In this document: positions 50,947-60,114 of the stretch, one piece after another
How positions within the stretch are numbered: the stretch's first letter is position 1
Layout of the letters: each line of letters begins with the position of its first letter
Assembly (NCBI RefSeq): GCF_024707505.1
Contig: NZ_CP102605.1
Location: 434,001 to 498,000, forward strand
Origin: Pantoea sp. SOD02
GTDB taxonomy: Bacteria; Pseudomonadota; Gammaproteobacteria; Enterobacterales; Enterobacteriaceae
DNA: 64,000 nucleotides
Reading direction: 5' to 3'
Translations under genes and position numbers: made by a program
The notes under the pieces: generated by a model
Seen by the model: only the letters and a program-made list of their open reading frames with translations
Databases searched by the model: none
What the model was told of the DNA's origin: nothing

Positions 50947-51893
50947 AATCCTTCACTTACCAGCGGGTAAAAACTCCGGCCGAAGCCGCTGCCAGCGCCC
51001 AGCAACATGCCAATGCCAAATTCATCGCTGGCGGCACCAATCTGCTCGACCTGATGAAGCTGGAGATTGAAACGCCCGCGCATCTCATTGATGTGAATGG
51101 TCTTGAGCTGGATAAAATCGAGGCCACGGCGGATGGTGGATTACGCATCGGCGCGTTGGTGCGTAACACCGACCTGGCGGCCGATGCGCGCGTTCGCCGC
51201 GATTATGGCGTGCTGTCGCGCGCGTTAGTGGCTGGCGCTTCCGGCCAGCTGCGTAATCAGGCGACCACCGCAGGAAATTTGCTGCAGCGTACGCGTTGTC
51301 CCTACTTCTACGACACCAACCAACCGTGCAACAAACGTCTACCCGGCAGCGGCTGCGCGGCGCTGGATGGCTTTAGTCGCCAGCATGCGGTGGTCGGCAC
51401 TAGTCAAGACTGTATCGCCACCCATCCGAGCGATATGGCAGTGGCAATGCGTTTGCTGGATGCGGTGGTAGAAACGGTCAGCCCGTATGGCAGTCAGCGC
51501 AACATCCCGATTGCTGAATTCTATCGCGCGCCCGGCAACACGCCTCATCTGGAAACCGTGCTCGATCCCGGCGAGCTGATTGTTGCGGTTTCACTGCCGG
51601 CCCCGCTGGGCGGCACGCACATTTACCGCAAGGTGCGCGATCGCGCGTCCTACGCCTTTGCGCTGGTCTCTGTCGCCGCCATCATTCAGCCGGATAACTT
51701 CGGTCGCGTGGCGCTCGGTGGCGTGGCGCATCAGCCGTGGCGGCAGGAAGAAGCGGATAACGCGGTGATTCAGGGTGCTAAGGCGGTGAGCGATCGGCTG
51801 TTTGCCACGGCGCAACCCACCGCTGAAAACGAGTTCAAGATCATTCTGGCGCAGCGAACGCTCGCTTCCGTATTGGCAGAAGCGAGGGGATAA
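50943..51893 (+). CDS. paoB: Aldehyde oxidoreductase FAD-binding subunit PaoB
   Basis: A 316-residue subunit of the molybdenum enzyme. FAD-binding features are FIAGGTNLLDLMKLEIETP and GASGQLRNQATTAGNLLQRT. The Cys-rich stretch RCPYFYDTNQPCNKRLPGSG plus GCAALDG matches the extra [4Fe-4S] cluster of E. coli PaoB. Translational overlap with paoA and a three-base gap to paoC indicate one operon. Confidence 0.95.
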   Translation: MKSFTYQRVKTPAEAAASAQQHANAKFIAGGTNLLDLMKLEIETPAHLIDVNGLELDKIEATADGGLRIGALVRNTDLAADARVRRDYGVLSRALVAGASGQLRNQATTAGNLLQRTRCPYFYDTNQPCNKRLPGSGCAALDGFSRQHAVVGTSQDCIATHPSDMAVAMRLLDAVVETVSPYGSQRNIPIAEFYRAPGNTPHLETVLDPGELIVAVSLPAPLGGTHIYRKVRDRASYAFALVSVAAIIQPDNFGRVALGGVAHQPWRQEEADNAVIQGAKAVSDRLFATAQPTAENEFKIILAQRTLASVLAEARG

Positions 51894-51896
51894 CTG

Positions 51897-54095
51897 ATGA
51901 AATTCGAAAAACCCGCAGGCAATAACCCGATTGATCAGCTCAAAGTGATCGGTCAGCCACTTAATCGTATCGATGGACCGTTGAAAACCTCCGGCCTGGC
52001 GCCTTACGCCTACGAATGGCATCGCGAAGCGCCCGATGCGGCATACGGCTATGTGGTCGGCGCGCCAATCGCCAAAGGGAAAATCACCGCCATTGATGTG
52101 CAGGCCGCGCAAAATGCGCCGGGCGTATTAGCGGTGGTGACGGCCAAAAACGCGGGGAAACTGGGCAAAGGCGATAAAAATACTGCCAATCTGTTGGCTG
52201 GCGACATCATCGAACACTATCACCAGGCCGTCGCATTGGTCGTAGCCGAGACGTTTGAGCAGGCGCGTGCAGCGGCGAGTTTAGTCAAGGTGGATTATCA
52301 GCGCGAGCGCGGTGCTTATGATCTCGCGCAGCAAAAGCCGGGCGTCACTTCCGCACCCGAAGACACGCCCGATAAAGCCGTAGGTGATTTCGCCGCTGCG
52401 TTTGCTGCGTCTGAGGTCAAGCTGGATGCGCACTACACCACGCCGGACCAAAGTCATACCGCGATGGAACCTCACGCCTCGATGGCGACATGGCAAGGTG
52501 ACAAACTCACCGTCTGGACCTCGAATCAGATGATTGACTGGTGCCGCACCGATCTGGCCGCCACCCTCAACATGCCGATGGAAAAAATCCGCATTGTTTC
52601 GCCCTATATCGGCGGCGGATTTGGCGGCAAGTTGTTCCTGCGCAGCGATGCGGTGTTAGCCGCGTTGGGCGCGCGCGCCGTTCAGCGTCCGGTCAAAGTG
52701 ATGCTGCCTCGACCACTCATCGCCAATAACACCACGCATCGACCGGCCACCATTCAGCACATCCGCATCGGCACAGATAAAACCGGAAAGATTCAGGCTA
52801 TCGCGCATGAAAGCTGGTCCGGTAATTTGCCGGATGGCACACCGGAAACCGCCGTGCAGCAGACGGAACTGCTTTACGCCGGTGCCAACCGTTTTACCGG
52901 ATTACGACTGGCCACGCTGGATCTGCCTGAAGGTAATGCCATGCGCGCACCGGGCGAAGCGCCGGGATTAATGGCGCTGGAGATTGCCATCGATGAAATC
53001 GCGGAAAAAGTGGGTATCGATCCCATCGCCTTTCGCATCCTCAACGATACGCAGGTCGATCCGGCCAAACCCGAGCGCCCTTTCTCCCGTCGTCAGCTGG
53101 TTGAGTGTCTGAATACCGGTGCCGAACGTTTTGGCTGGTCACGACGCAACGCCAAACCGGGGATGGTTAAGGATGGACGCTGGTTAGTCGGTATGGGCGT
53201 TGCGGCGGGCTTTCGTAACAACATGGTGACGCCTTCCGGCGCACGCGTGCATCTGGACAGCAAAGGCATCATCACCGTTGAAACCGATATGACCGACATC
53301 GGCACCGGCAGCTACACCATCCTCGCGCAAACCGCTGCAGAGATGATGGGCGTGCCGATTGAGAATGTGGTGGTTCGTTTAGGCGATTCTGACTTCCCGA
53401 TTTCTGCCGGCTCCGGCGGCCAATGGGGCGCGAACACTTCAACCTCCGGCGTTTACGCCGCCTGCGTGAAACTACGTGAAGCGGTAGCCAGCAAACTGGG
53501 CTTTGACGCGCAACGCGCAACCTTCAGCGAGGGTCAGGTGCATGACGGCAACCAGAGCGCGCCGCTCGCCCAGGCCGCCGCCGAAGCCACCATTACCGTG
53601 GAAGACACCATCGAGTTTGGCGACCTTGATGAGCAATATCAGCAATCCACCTTCGCCGGACACTTCATTGAAGTCGGCGTGGATGTTGCCACTGGCGAAG
53701 TGCGCGTGCGGCGCATGCTGGCAGTTTGTGCGGCCGGACGCATTCTCAATCCCAAAACCGCGCGCAGTCAGGTGATTGGCGCTATGACGATGGGCCTTGG
53801 CGGCGCGTTGATGGAGGAACTGTTCGTCGATGAACGCCTCGGGTATTTCGTTAACCACGATATGGCGGGCTACGAAGTGCCGGTTCACGCTGATATCCCG
53901 CAGCAGGAAGTGATTTTCCTCGATGACACCGATCCCATCTCTTCACCGATGAAAGCAAAAGGCGTCGGTGAGCTGGGCTTGTGCGGCGTCAGCGCGGCGA
54001 TCGTCAATGCCATTTATAACGCTACCGGCGTGCGCGTGCGTGACTATCCGGTGACGCTGGATAAGTTACTCAAAGGCTTGCCCGCCCTTGTCTAA
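51897..54095 (+). CDS. paoC: Aldehyde oxidoreductase molybdenum-binding subunit PaoC
   Basis: A 732-residue catalytic subunit, the same length as E. coli PaoC. It binds molybdopterin cytosine dinucleotide and oxidises aldehydes, particularly aromatic ones, to acids. Conserved segments are YIGGGFGGKLFLRSDAV, MRAPGEAPGLMALE near the active-site pocket, GSGGQWGANTSTSGVYAAC and GVGELGLCGVSAAIVNAIYN, where the catalytic Glu falls at residue 692, as in the E. coli enzyme. paoD follows after 17 bp. Confidence 0.96.
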   Translation: MKFEKPAGNNPIDQLKVIGQPLNRIDGPLKTSGLAPYAYEWHREAPDAAYGYVVGAPIAKGKITAIDVQAAQNAPGVLAVVTAKNAGKLGKGDKNTANLLAGDIIEHYHQAVALVVAETFEQARAAASLVKVDYQRERGAYDLAQQKPGVTSAPEDTPDKAVGDFAAAFAASEVKLDAHYTTPDQSHTAMEPHASMATWQGDKLTVWTSNQMIDWCRTDLAATLNMPMEKIRIVSPYIGGGFGGKLFLRSDAVLAALGARAVQRPVKVMLPRPLIANNTTHRPATIQHIRIGTDKTGKIQAIAHESWSGNLPDGTPETAVQQTELLYAGANRFTGLRLATLDLPEGNAMRAPGEAPGLMALEIAIDEIAEKVGIDPIAFRILNDTQVDPAKPERPFSRRQLVECLNTGAERFGWSRRNAKPGMVKDGRWLVGMGVAAGFRNNMVTPSGARVHLDSKGIITVETDMTDIGTGSYTILAQTAAEMMGVPIENVVVRLGDSDFPISAGSGGQWGANTSTSGVYAACVKLREAVASKLGFDAQRATFSEGQVHDGNQSAPLAQAAAEATITVEDTIEFGDLDEQYQQSTFAGHFIEVGVDVATGEVRVRRMLAVCAAGRILNPKTARSQVIGAMTMGLGGALMEELFVDERLGYFVNHDMAGYEVPVHADIPQQEVIFLDDTDPISSPMKAKGVGELGLCGVSAAIVNAIYNATGVRVRDYPVTLDKLLKGLPALV

Positions 54096-54112
54096 CGCTG
54101 AGGAGAAGCGCA

Positions 54113-55036
54113 GTGCAGCAGCTACTGATTGATGAAGATCTGCAACCGCAGATCAAGCCGCAGCAGGCTTTGCAGACTGATGACAGCGAAACTATTTTGC
54201 GCTTCGCATTAGAAGCAATGGAGGAGGATTTCGCTGCCGTGTTGATCACGCTGGTAGAAATCCGCGGTGGCGCGGCGCGCGCATTGGGTGCGCAAATGGT
54301 GGTGCGGGAAGATGGCCGCTATTGCGGCTATGTCTCCGGCGGCTGTGTGGAAGCGGCGGCGGCTTACGAAGCGTTGCAGGTTATCGCCAGCGGAAAAGAT
54401 CGCGTTGTGCGCTATGGCGAAGGATCGCCTTATCTGGATATTGTGCTGCCCTGTGGCGGCGGGATTGCGCTGGCTTTCCATCGGTTACGTGATGCGCAGC
54501 CGTTGAAAAACGTGCTGGATCTGCTGGCAAATCGACAACCCGCTGTGTTGCGCTATTTGCCGAAGTTTCAGCGGCTGGCTAGCGTGGATTGTGCTGAAAA
54601 AACAGGCTGGCAGGATGATGCCTTTGTTATCGGCTATCTGCCAAAAACGCGTGTCGCGGTATATGGACGTTCGGTCGAAGCGCTGGCGACCGCATCGATT
54701 GCGCAGGCCGCCGGTTACGAAGTGCTATCCGGTGAGGATGTGCAGGCGCAGGCTATCGATCCCTTCACGGCGGTGATTTTGCTGTATCACGATCTGGATC
54801 GTGAACTGCCGGTGCTACTGGCGGCGCTGCGTTCTACGCCCTTCTATATCGGTGCATTAGGCAGCCAACGCACGCATGCAACGCGCGTTGAGAAACTGCT
54901 ATCGCTGGGTTTTAGCAAGGATGAGATTGCGCGCATCAAAGCGCCGATTGGCATCTTTGCGCAGGCGCGCGATGCTCGTACGCTGGCATTATCAATTGTT
55001 GCGGATGTCGCGGCGGCGCGGCTTAACGTGGTTTAG
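54113..55036 (+). CDS. paoD: Molybdenum cofactor insertion chaperone PaoD (XdhC family)
   Basis: A 307-residue XdhC/CoxI-family protein that matures and inserts the molybdenum cofactor into PaoC. Family parts are AVLITLVEIRGGAARALGAQMVV, GYVSGGCVEAAAAYEA, LPCGGGIALAFHRL, and the C-terminal Rossmann segment ending FYIGALGSQRTHATRVEKL and IKAPIGIFAQARDARTLALS. The start is a GTG placed six bases after GAGGAG. Its 3' end overlaps the convergent cytidylyltransferase gene by 14 bases. Confidence 0.93.
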   Translation: MQQLLIDEDLQPQIKPQQALQTDDSETILRFALEAMEEDFAAVLITLVEIRGGAARALGAQMVVREDGRYCGYVSGGCVEAAAAYEALQVIASGKDRVVRYGEGSPYLDIVLPCGGGIALAFHRLRDAQPLKNVLDLLANRQPAVLRYLPKFQRLASVDCAEKTGWQDDAFVIGYLPKTRVAVYGRSVEALATASIAQAAGYEVLSGEDVQAQAIDPFTAVILLYHDLDRELPVLLAALRSTPFYIGALGSQRTHATRVEKLLSLGFSKDEIARIKAPIGIFAQARDARTLALSIVADVAAARLNVV

Positions 55037-55598
55037 CAACCACATCAATATCGCGCTGTACATCGGCATCCGCTTCAAGGGTAACCAGTAAGCACGCATC
55101 CAGCAGCACTCTGGCGCCTTCATCGCCGTTCAAATTGCATAACGCCTCAGCGTAGCGCCGATCAAACCCGACCGGATGGCCGGGTTTTCCTTGATGAGTA
55201 AGACGTACCTGCGCCGCGCCCTGCTCCAAAGTCTCATTGACTCGCCGATAATGCGCCGCCGTTAGCCACGGCATATCTCCCAGCGTAATGATCCATCCAT
55301 TCCAGCGATCGGTCATCGCCACGCCCGCCGCAATGGATTCACCGCTGCCGCCACTTTCACACAGCACAAGCTGCACGCCCGCGCGTTCAGCATGTTCTCG
55401 CACCGCCTGATAATCTGGGCGCGTCACCAGCGCTACCGGCAACTCGCTCAGCTTCGCCTGTTCGATGACGGTTTCAATCACCGTTGACGCATCATCGCCC
55501 ATGCTGGCAAGCAATTTATTACCGCTGCCGCCGCTGGCGATATAGCGCGAACCTTTACCTGCCGCGAGGATGAGAATGCCTGCTGATGATGTGATCAT
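55023..55598 (-). CDS. mocA: MobA/MocA-like nucleotidyltransferase (molybdenum cofactor cytidylyltransferase)
   Basis: A 191-residue NTP-transferase with ILILAAGKGSRYIASGGSGNKLL (LAAGxGxR nucleotide loop and Lys), the metal Asp of ITLGDMPWLT and PGHPVGFDRRY. MocA makes the cytosine dinucleotide form of molybdopterin needed by PaoC, and the position opposite paoD supports that role. It is shorter and has a longer Gly/Ser-rich loop than typical MocA, so assignment is by family and context. Confidence 0.82.
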   Translation of the reverse strand: MITSSAGILILAAGKGSRYIASGGSGNKLLASMGDDASTVIETVIEQAKLSELPVALVTRPDYQAVREHAERAGVQLVLCESGGSGESIAAGVAMTDRWNGWIITLGDMPWLTAAHYRRVNETLEQGAAQVRLTHQGKPGHPVGFDRRYAEALCNLNGDEGARVLLDACLLVTLEADADVQRDIDVVAKPR

Positions 55599-55708
55599 TT
55601 GTGTTAGAACCTTGTGGCATAAAGATATTTTTGCTTACAGTTTAATACGTTAAGTTCACCGAGGATAACTACAATCAGCCTGTCGATAATAAATAAGGAA
55701 GTAAACCA

Positions 55709-55930
55709 ATGCGTAAATTTTCTCTGATTGTATTGACTGCGGGCGTGTTGCTGTCGGTCACTTCTCAGGTTGAAGCCAAGGGCTGTATTAAAGGTGCGGT
55801 AGTCGGCGGCGTGGCGGGCCACATGGCGCATCACGGCGTGGCTGGCGCGGCGGCCGGTTGTGCCGTTGGTCATCATATGGCGAATAAAAAGCAGAAAGAA
55901 GAAGACAGCAAACAGCAGCAATCTAAGTAA
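55709..55930 (+). CDS. Small exported glycine-zipper protein
   Basis: A 73-residue protein with a signal peptide (MRKFSLIVLTAGVLLSVTSQ, cleaved about VEA-KG), a Gly/Ala-rich glycine-zipper-like middle (GAVVGGVAGHMAHHGVAGAA) with several His residues, and a charged Lys/Glu/Gln tail. The two Cys may form a disulfide. An AAGGAAG ribosome site precedes the ATG. A minus-strand frame over the same bases is rejected. Function unknown, probably envelope-associated. A strong hairpin follows. Confidence 0.8.
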   Translation: MRKFSLIVLTAGVLLSVTSQVEAKGCIKGAVVGGVAGHMAHHGVAGAAAGCAVGHHMANKKQKEEDSKQQQSK

Positions 55931-55935
55931 TAGCC

Positions 55936-55963
55936 TGAGCTGCCTGCGCTAGCAGGCAGCTCA
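55936..55963. terminator. Strong hairpin between convergent genes
   Basis: A perfect 12-bp stem (TGAGCTGCCTGC and its complement) around a GCTA loop starts six bases after the glycine-zipper gene stop and ends just before the convergent ATPase gene stop. There is no clear T-run. It is likely a bidirectional terminator. Confidence 0.75.
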
Positions 55964-55969
55964 CAACCG

Positions 55970-57037
55970 TTACAACCGCTTTTGCGAATCGGCATCGAAC
56001 AACATCGCGCGATTGGCATCTATCGTCACCGGCAGAACATCTCCCGCCTGCGCACCGGAACGTTGCGTGGTGAACAGCATAATGTCATGTCCCAACAGCG
56101 AACCATGAATCAACTCGGATAATCCGGTCGGTTCCACCAGCGACACTTCCAGCGGCAGCGCATTGGTCGCCCCCGCCTCGGCAATTGCCACGTTCTCAGG
56201 ACGAATACCGTAAATCACTGATCGCCCGACCTGATGCTGCGCCCAATTCGTGTTCAGCGGCAGTTGCGCGCTGTCGCCAATACGCACACCCTGCGCCGTC
56301 ATCACGCCATTGATGAAATTCATTGATGGCGAGCCGATAAAGCTGGCGACAAACTTGTTAGCCGGTGTGTCATACAACTCGAGTGGCGTACCGACCTGCT
56401 GAATCACGCCGTTGTTCAGCACCACAATGCGATCGGCGAGCGTCATGGCTTCAACCTGATCGTGCGTCACGTAAACAATGGTGTTGTTCATCTGCTGGTG
56501 CAGCTTCTTGATTTCGACGCGCATCTGACCGCGCAGCTGTGCATCGAGGTTCGACAGCGGTTCATCAAACAGAAACACCTGCGGCTGCCGCACGATGGCG
56601 CGCCCCATCGCCACGCGCTGGCGCTGACCGCCGGATAACTCTTTGGGTCGACGATCGAGCAGATGTGTCAGGCTGAGAATCTCCGCTGCGCGCCTAACCT
56701 TCTCTTCTATCTCCACGCGTGGACGCTTCTGAATTTCCAGGCTGAAGCCCATGTTGCGCGCCACCGTCAGATGCGGATAGAGCGCATAGCTTTGAAACAC
56801 CATCGAGATATCGCGATCTTTCGGTGCCACATCGTTCATTAGCTGGCTGCCAATACGAATATCGCCGCCGGTTGCCAGTTCCAGCCCGGCGATGGTACGC
56901 AGCAGCGTGGATTTGCCGCAGCCCGATGGCCCAACCAGCACCACGAATTCACCGTCTTTAATAGTGAGGTTAATATCGCGCAGCACCTCAACGTTGCCAT
57001 AGCGCTTGTCGATCTGTTTGAGCGTGATTTCAGCCAT
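55970..57037 (-). CDS. ABC ATPase, MalK/UgpC-like
   Basis: A 355-residue carbohydrate-type (CUT1) ATPase: Walker A GPSGCGKSTLL, MVFQSYALYPHLTVARNM, signature LSGGQRQRVAMGRAIVR, Walker B VFLFDEPLSNLDA, switch VTHDQVEAMTLADRI, and a C-terminal TOBE regulatory part (YGIRPENVAIAE, LSELIHGSLLGHDIM). It is the last gene of the operon running from 61978, three bases after the permease. Confidence 0.94.
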   Translation of the reverse strand: MAEITLKQIDKRYGNVEVLRDINLTIKDGEFVVLVGPSGCGKSTLLRTIAGLELATGGDIRIGSQLMNDVAPKDRDISMVFQSYALYPHLTVARNMGFSLEIQKRPRVEIEEKVRRAAEILSLTHLLDRRPKELSGGQRQRVAMGRAIVRQPQVFLFDEPLSNLDAQLRGQMRVEIKKLHQQMNNTIVYVTHDQVEAMTLADRIVVLNNGVIQQVGTPLELYDTPANKFVASFIGSPSMNFINGVMTAQGVRIGDSAQLPLNTNWAQHQVGRSVIYGIRPENVAIAEAGATNALPLEVSLVEPTGLSELIHGSLLGHDIMLFTTQRSGAQAGDVLPVTIDANRAMLFDADSQKRL

Positions 57038-57040
57038 GAT

Positions 57041-57865
57041 TTACCCCTTAACCGCACCGGCGGTGAGTCCCTGAACCAGATAGCGTTGAATAAAGGCGAA
57101 GAACAGACAGGCCGGAATCAGCGCCAGCACCACCGCCGCCATCATCTCGCCCCAGGAAACGGCAAACTTCGACACGAAGCTGAGCAGCCCAACCGGGAAG
57201 GTCATCACTTCGTTTTTGTTGATCAGCATCAGCGAGAACAGCAGCTCGCTCCACGCCGCAGTAAACACAAAGCCCAATGTAGCCGCCATGCCCGGCAAGG
57301 TTAGCGGCATCAGCACGCGATACAACGCCTGAAAGCGCGTACAGCCTTCCAGCATCGCCGACTCCTCCAGATCTTTTGGAATCGCATCGAAGAAGGATTG
57401 CATCAGAAAGGTGGCAAACGGCACGTTGAAGGCGGTGTAGATCAGAATCAGCCCGAGCAAGCTGTTGGTCAGGCCAAGCGGTGCCATCACCTTGTAAATC
57501 GGCGCGATGATCATCACCAGCGGGAACATCTGTGTGAACAGCAGCAGCCCGGCGATCAGCACTTTGCCGCGAAACTGAAAGCGGGAAAAAGCATAGCCGG
57601 CCGCAGCGGCAATCAGAGTGGTAAGAAACGCGGTGCTAAACGAGACGATCAGGCTGTTGGTAAAAAAGGTCGGGAAATCACTGTCGGTCAGCACTTTTTT
57701 GAAATGACCGAGGGTCACACCGCTCGGCAGCAGCGTAACGCCCTGACTGAACAGCAGTTGGTCCGGCGTCAGCGAGATTTTGATGATCCAATACAGCGGA
57801 AACAGCGCGAACAGCAGATACGCCGCAATACTCAGGCGATGGCCAATCAGCGGTAAGAGTCGCAT
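57041..57865 (-). CDS. ABC permease, CUT1 family, MalG/UgpE-like
   Basis: A 274-residue permease with six helices. Typical segments are FALFPLYWIIKISLTP, FTNSLIVSFSTAFLTTLIAAAAGYAFSRFQFRG and the EAA loop IPKDLEESAMLEGCTRFQALYRVLMPLTLPG. It pairs with the MalF-like permease encoded just upstream (nine-base gap). Confidence 0.93.
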   Translation of the reverse strand: MRLLPLIGHRLSIAAYLLFALFPLYWIIKISLTPDQLLFSQGVTLLPSGVTLGHFKKVLTDSDFPTFFTNSLIVSFSTAFLTTLIAAAAGYAFSRFQFRGKVLIAGLLLFTQMFPLVMIIAPIYKVMAPLGLTNSLLGLILIYTAFNVPFATFLMQSFFDAIPKDLEESAMLEGCTRFQALYRVLMPLTLPGMAATLGFVFTAAWSELLFSLMLINKNEVMTFPVGLLSFVSKFAVSWGEMMAAVVLALIPACLFFAFIQRYLVQGLTAGAVKG

Positions 57866-57874
57866 AGTCGCTTC

Positions 57875-58798
57875 CTATTTCAGCAGCTGATGGCGAATGC
57901 GCAGCAACACCAGCGCATAGCAGGTCATCAGCAGTAACAGAAACACCGCCATCGCCGAGGCATAGCCGAAATCCAGCTTGCGATAGGCGGTGGTGAAGAT
58001 GTAGCTGGAGAGAATCGAGGTCGATCCCGCCGGTCCACCATCGGTCATCACCACAATCAAATCGGCAAAGTTAGCGATCCAGATGGTGCGCAGCATCACG
58101 GTGATGGCGATCATCGGTGCCAGAAACGGCAGCGTCACGCGCCGAAACTGCTGCCAGCCGCTGGCTCCGTCAATCGAGGCCGCTTCGTACAGGTCTTTGG
58201 GAATCGACTGCAGCGCCGCCAGCAGCGTGATGGCAAAGAACGGAATACCAAACCACACGTTGGCGATCACCGGTCCCCACATTGCCAGCTGCGGATCGGA
58301 CAAGATGTTGTAGGGCTCGCTCAGCACACCTAAATCGCTCAGCCACTGCGGCAGCGGCCCGACTACCGGATTAAGCAACCATGACCAGGTCAAGCCAGAG
58401 AGAAACGCCGGAACCGCCCACGGCAAGAACACCAGCGCCTGCACCCAACGGCGAAAGCGAAACTCGCGGTTAAGCAGCAACGCCAGCGCCAGGCCAAAGA
58501 AGAATTGCAACAGCAGCGAGCTGAGCGTCCAGTTCAGCGTGTGTCCCAGCGCTTTAAAAAAGCGCCGGTCATCAAACATCTGAGTAAAGTTGTCCCAGCC
58601 CACCCAACCGGTTTCCATTGGATTCAGCAGGTTGATGCTCTGAAACGCGTAGGAGATGCCGATCGCCATCGGCACAAAGATGAACAAAGCGATCAGCAAC
58701 AGGCCGGGCGATAAATACCACCACGGCTCAACCAGCCGACTCCAGCGAAGGCGGCGGCTGCGCGCGTGACTGTTAGGCAGAGAAGCATCAAACATCAT
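57875..58798 (-). CDS. ABC permease, CUT1 family, MalF/UgpA-like
   Basis: A 307-residue permease from the ATG at 58798, seven bases after GGAG; the TTG two codons earlier is unlikely. Features are YLSPGLLLIALFIFVPMAIGI, FFGLALALLLNREFRFRRWV, VFLPWAVPAFLSGLTWSWLL and the EAA loop IPKDLYEAASIDGASGWQQFRRVTLPFL. It is the partner of the MalG-like permease. Confidence 0.93.
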   Translation of the reverse strand: MMFDASLPNSHARSRRLRWSRLVEPWWYLSPGLLLIALFIFVPMAIGISYAFQSINLLNPMETGWVGWDNFTQMFDDRRFFKALGHTLNWTLSSLLLQFFFGLALALLLNREFRFRRWVQALVFLPWAVPAFLSGLTWSWLLNPVVGPLPQWLSDLGVLSEPYNILSDPQLAMWGPVIANVWFGIPFFAITLLAALQSIPKDLYEAASIDGASGWQQFRRVTLPFLAPMIAITVMLRTIWIANFADLIVVMTDGGPAGSTSILSSYIFTTAYRKLDFGYASAMAVFLLLLMTCYALVLLRIRHQLLK

Positions 58799-58822
58799 AA
58801 TCAAACTCCGCGTCGTTAGAGG

Positions 58823-60094
58823 TTACTGCGTGGCAAGCCAGGCTTTCTGCTCTTTGCTGAGATAGTTGGCCCAATCCTTCACCATGCTGGCGGTATCGTT
58901 CTCACCCAGTAAGGTTTCCTGGCTGCTCTCTTTCACAATCACCGAGTTGAAGTAGCCCCAGCCTTTCAGATGGGTTGGCATGGTGAGTGGCACATAGTTG
59001 GGATCGTTGAGCTCTTTAAACCAGCCGGCGAACTGCGGCGTTTGATAGAACGGATCCTGCTCGGCACCTTTATAAATTGGCAGCGTGCCGACGAATTTCG
59101 ACCAGGCGAGGTTGTTGGTTTTGTCACTGAGGAAGGTAATCAGCGGCCAGGCGAGATCCTTCTGTTTGCCCTGCTTGAACATCGACCAGCCGGTATAACC
59201 AATGGTTGGGAAGGCTTTGCCAGAAGGACCAACCGGCATCGGTGCCACGGCGAAATCATCGGGCGCCATGCTGTTTTTAATGGCGATCAGCGCGTCAGGA
59301 TCCTGATCGAGCATCGCGCATTTACCTGAATAGAAGCCCGAGACGATCTCATTGAAGCCCCAGTTGACGCTGTCTTTTGAGGCGCCGCCCTTTTGGTACA
59401 TATCCACCAACAGCTGTGCACCTTTCATGGCGCCTGGCTCGGTCAGCGTGCTGTTACCTTGTTTGTCGAAGAACTCCGGCGAACCGTTCATCGCCGCCAT
59501 AAACATCATCCAGGCGTTGGTGCCGCCCACGCCACCGCGCATGCAATAGCCACTGATGCCGTTGCCGAGCTTGCTGATGCGCTGGGCATCGCTGGCGAAC
59601 TCCTCCATGGTTTTCGGCGGTTCGCTTAAACCGGCCTGCTGGAACAGCTTTTTATTCCAGAACAGCGCGCGCAGATAAAAACCGTACGGCACCATGGTGG
59701 CTTTGCCGTTGGCGGCGCGCGCCATGGCCAGCGTTTTATCGGTGAGCTGTGGCGTGGCGTCCCAGCTTTTAAGGCGCGGTTCGAGATCTTCCAGCATGTT
59801 GTTGCTGGCATACAGCCCTTGCCAGGTATCCGGCATCTCCACCACATCCGGTACCTGACCGCTTTGCAGCATGGTGCCGAGCTTTTCAAATGCCTGACCC
59901 CACGGCAGAGAGATCAGTTCAATCTCCGTGCCGGGATGCTGGGTTTTATATTCATCGAGCATTTTTTGCAGCAGCGCGGTGCGCGGCGGGCTGGTAATCA
60001 CTTCCACTACGGTAAGTTTGGCGGCGAGGCTGCTCATGGCAGCACTCAAACCCACGGCTAACACTAATGCTTTCACGGCAAAACGTTGCGTCAT
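58823..60094 (-). CDS. ABC substrate-binding protein, family 1 (carbohydrate type)
   Basis: A 423-residue periplasmic protein with a signal peptide (VKALVLAVGLSAAMSSLAA). Family 1 features are LTVVEVITSPPRTALLQKML, ELISLPWGQAFEKLGTMLQSG, PDVVEMPDTWQGLYASNNMLEDLE, ALFWNKKLFQQAGLSEPPKTMEEF and PTIGYTGWSMFKQGKQKDLAWPLI. Such proteins bind sugars, glycerophosphodiesters or sugar-like conjugates. It follows the PLP-enzyme gene by 20 bp. Confidence 0.92.
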   Translation of the reverse strand: MTQRFAVKALVLAVGLSAAMSSLAAKLTVVEVITSPPRTALLQKMLDEYKTQHPGTEIELISLPWGQAFEKLGTMLQSGQVPDVVEMPDTWQGLYASNNMLEDLEPRLKSWDATPQLTDKTLAMARAANGKATMVPYGFYLRALFWNKKLFQQAGLSEPPKTMEEFASDAQRISKLGNGISGYCMRGGVGGTNAWMMFMAAMNGSPEFFDKQGNSTLTEPGAMKGAQLLVDMYQKGGASKDSVNWGFNEIVSGFYSGKCAMLDQDPDALIAIKNSMAPDDFAVAPMPVGPSGKAFPTIGYTGWSMFKQGKQKDLAWPLITFLSDKTNNLAWSKFVGTLPIYKGAEQDPFYQTPQFAGWFKELNDPNYVPLTMPTHLKGWGYFNSVIVKESSQETLLGENDTASMVKDWANYLSKEQKAWLATQ

Positions 60095-60114
60095 GACTTT
60101 TCTCCAGTGAGTGA

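Noticed and set aside
55604..55921. Minus-strand frame of 105 residues opposite the glycine-zipper gene
   Set aside because: It is antisense to a gene with a clear signal peptide and ribosome site; its own sequence shows no domain.
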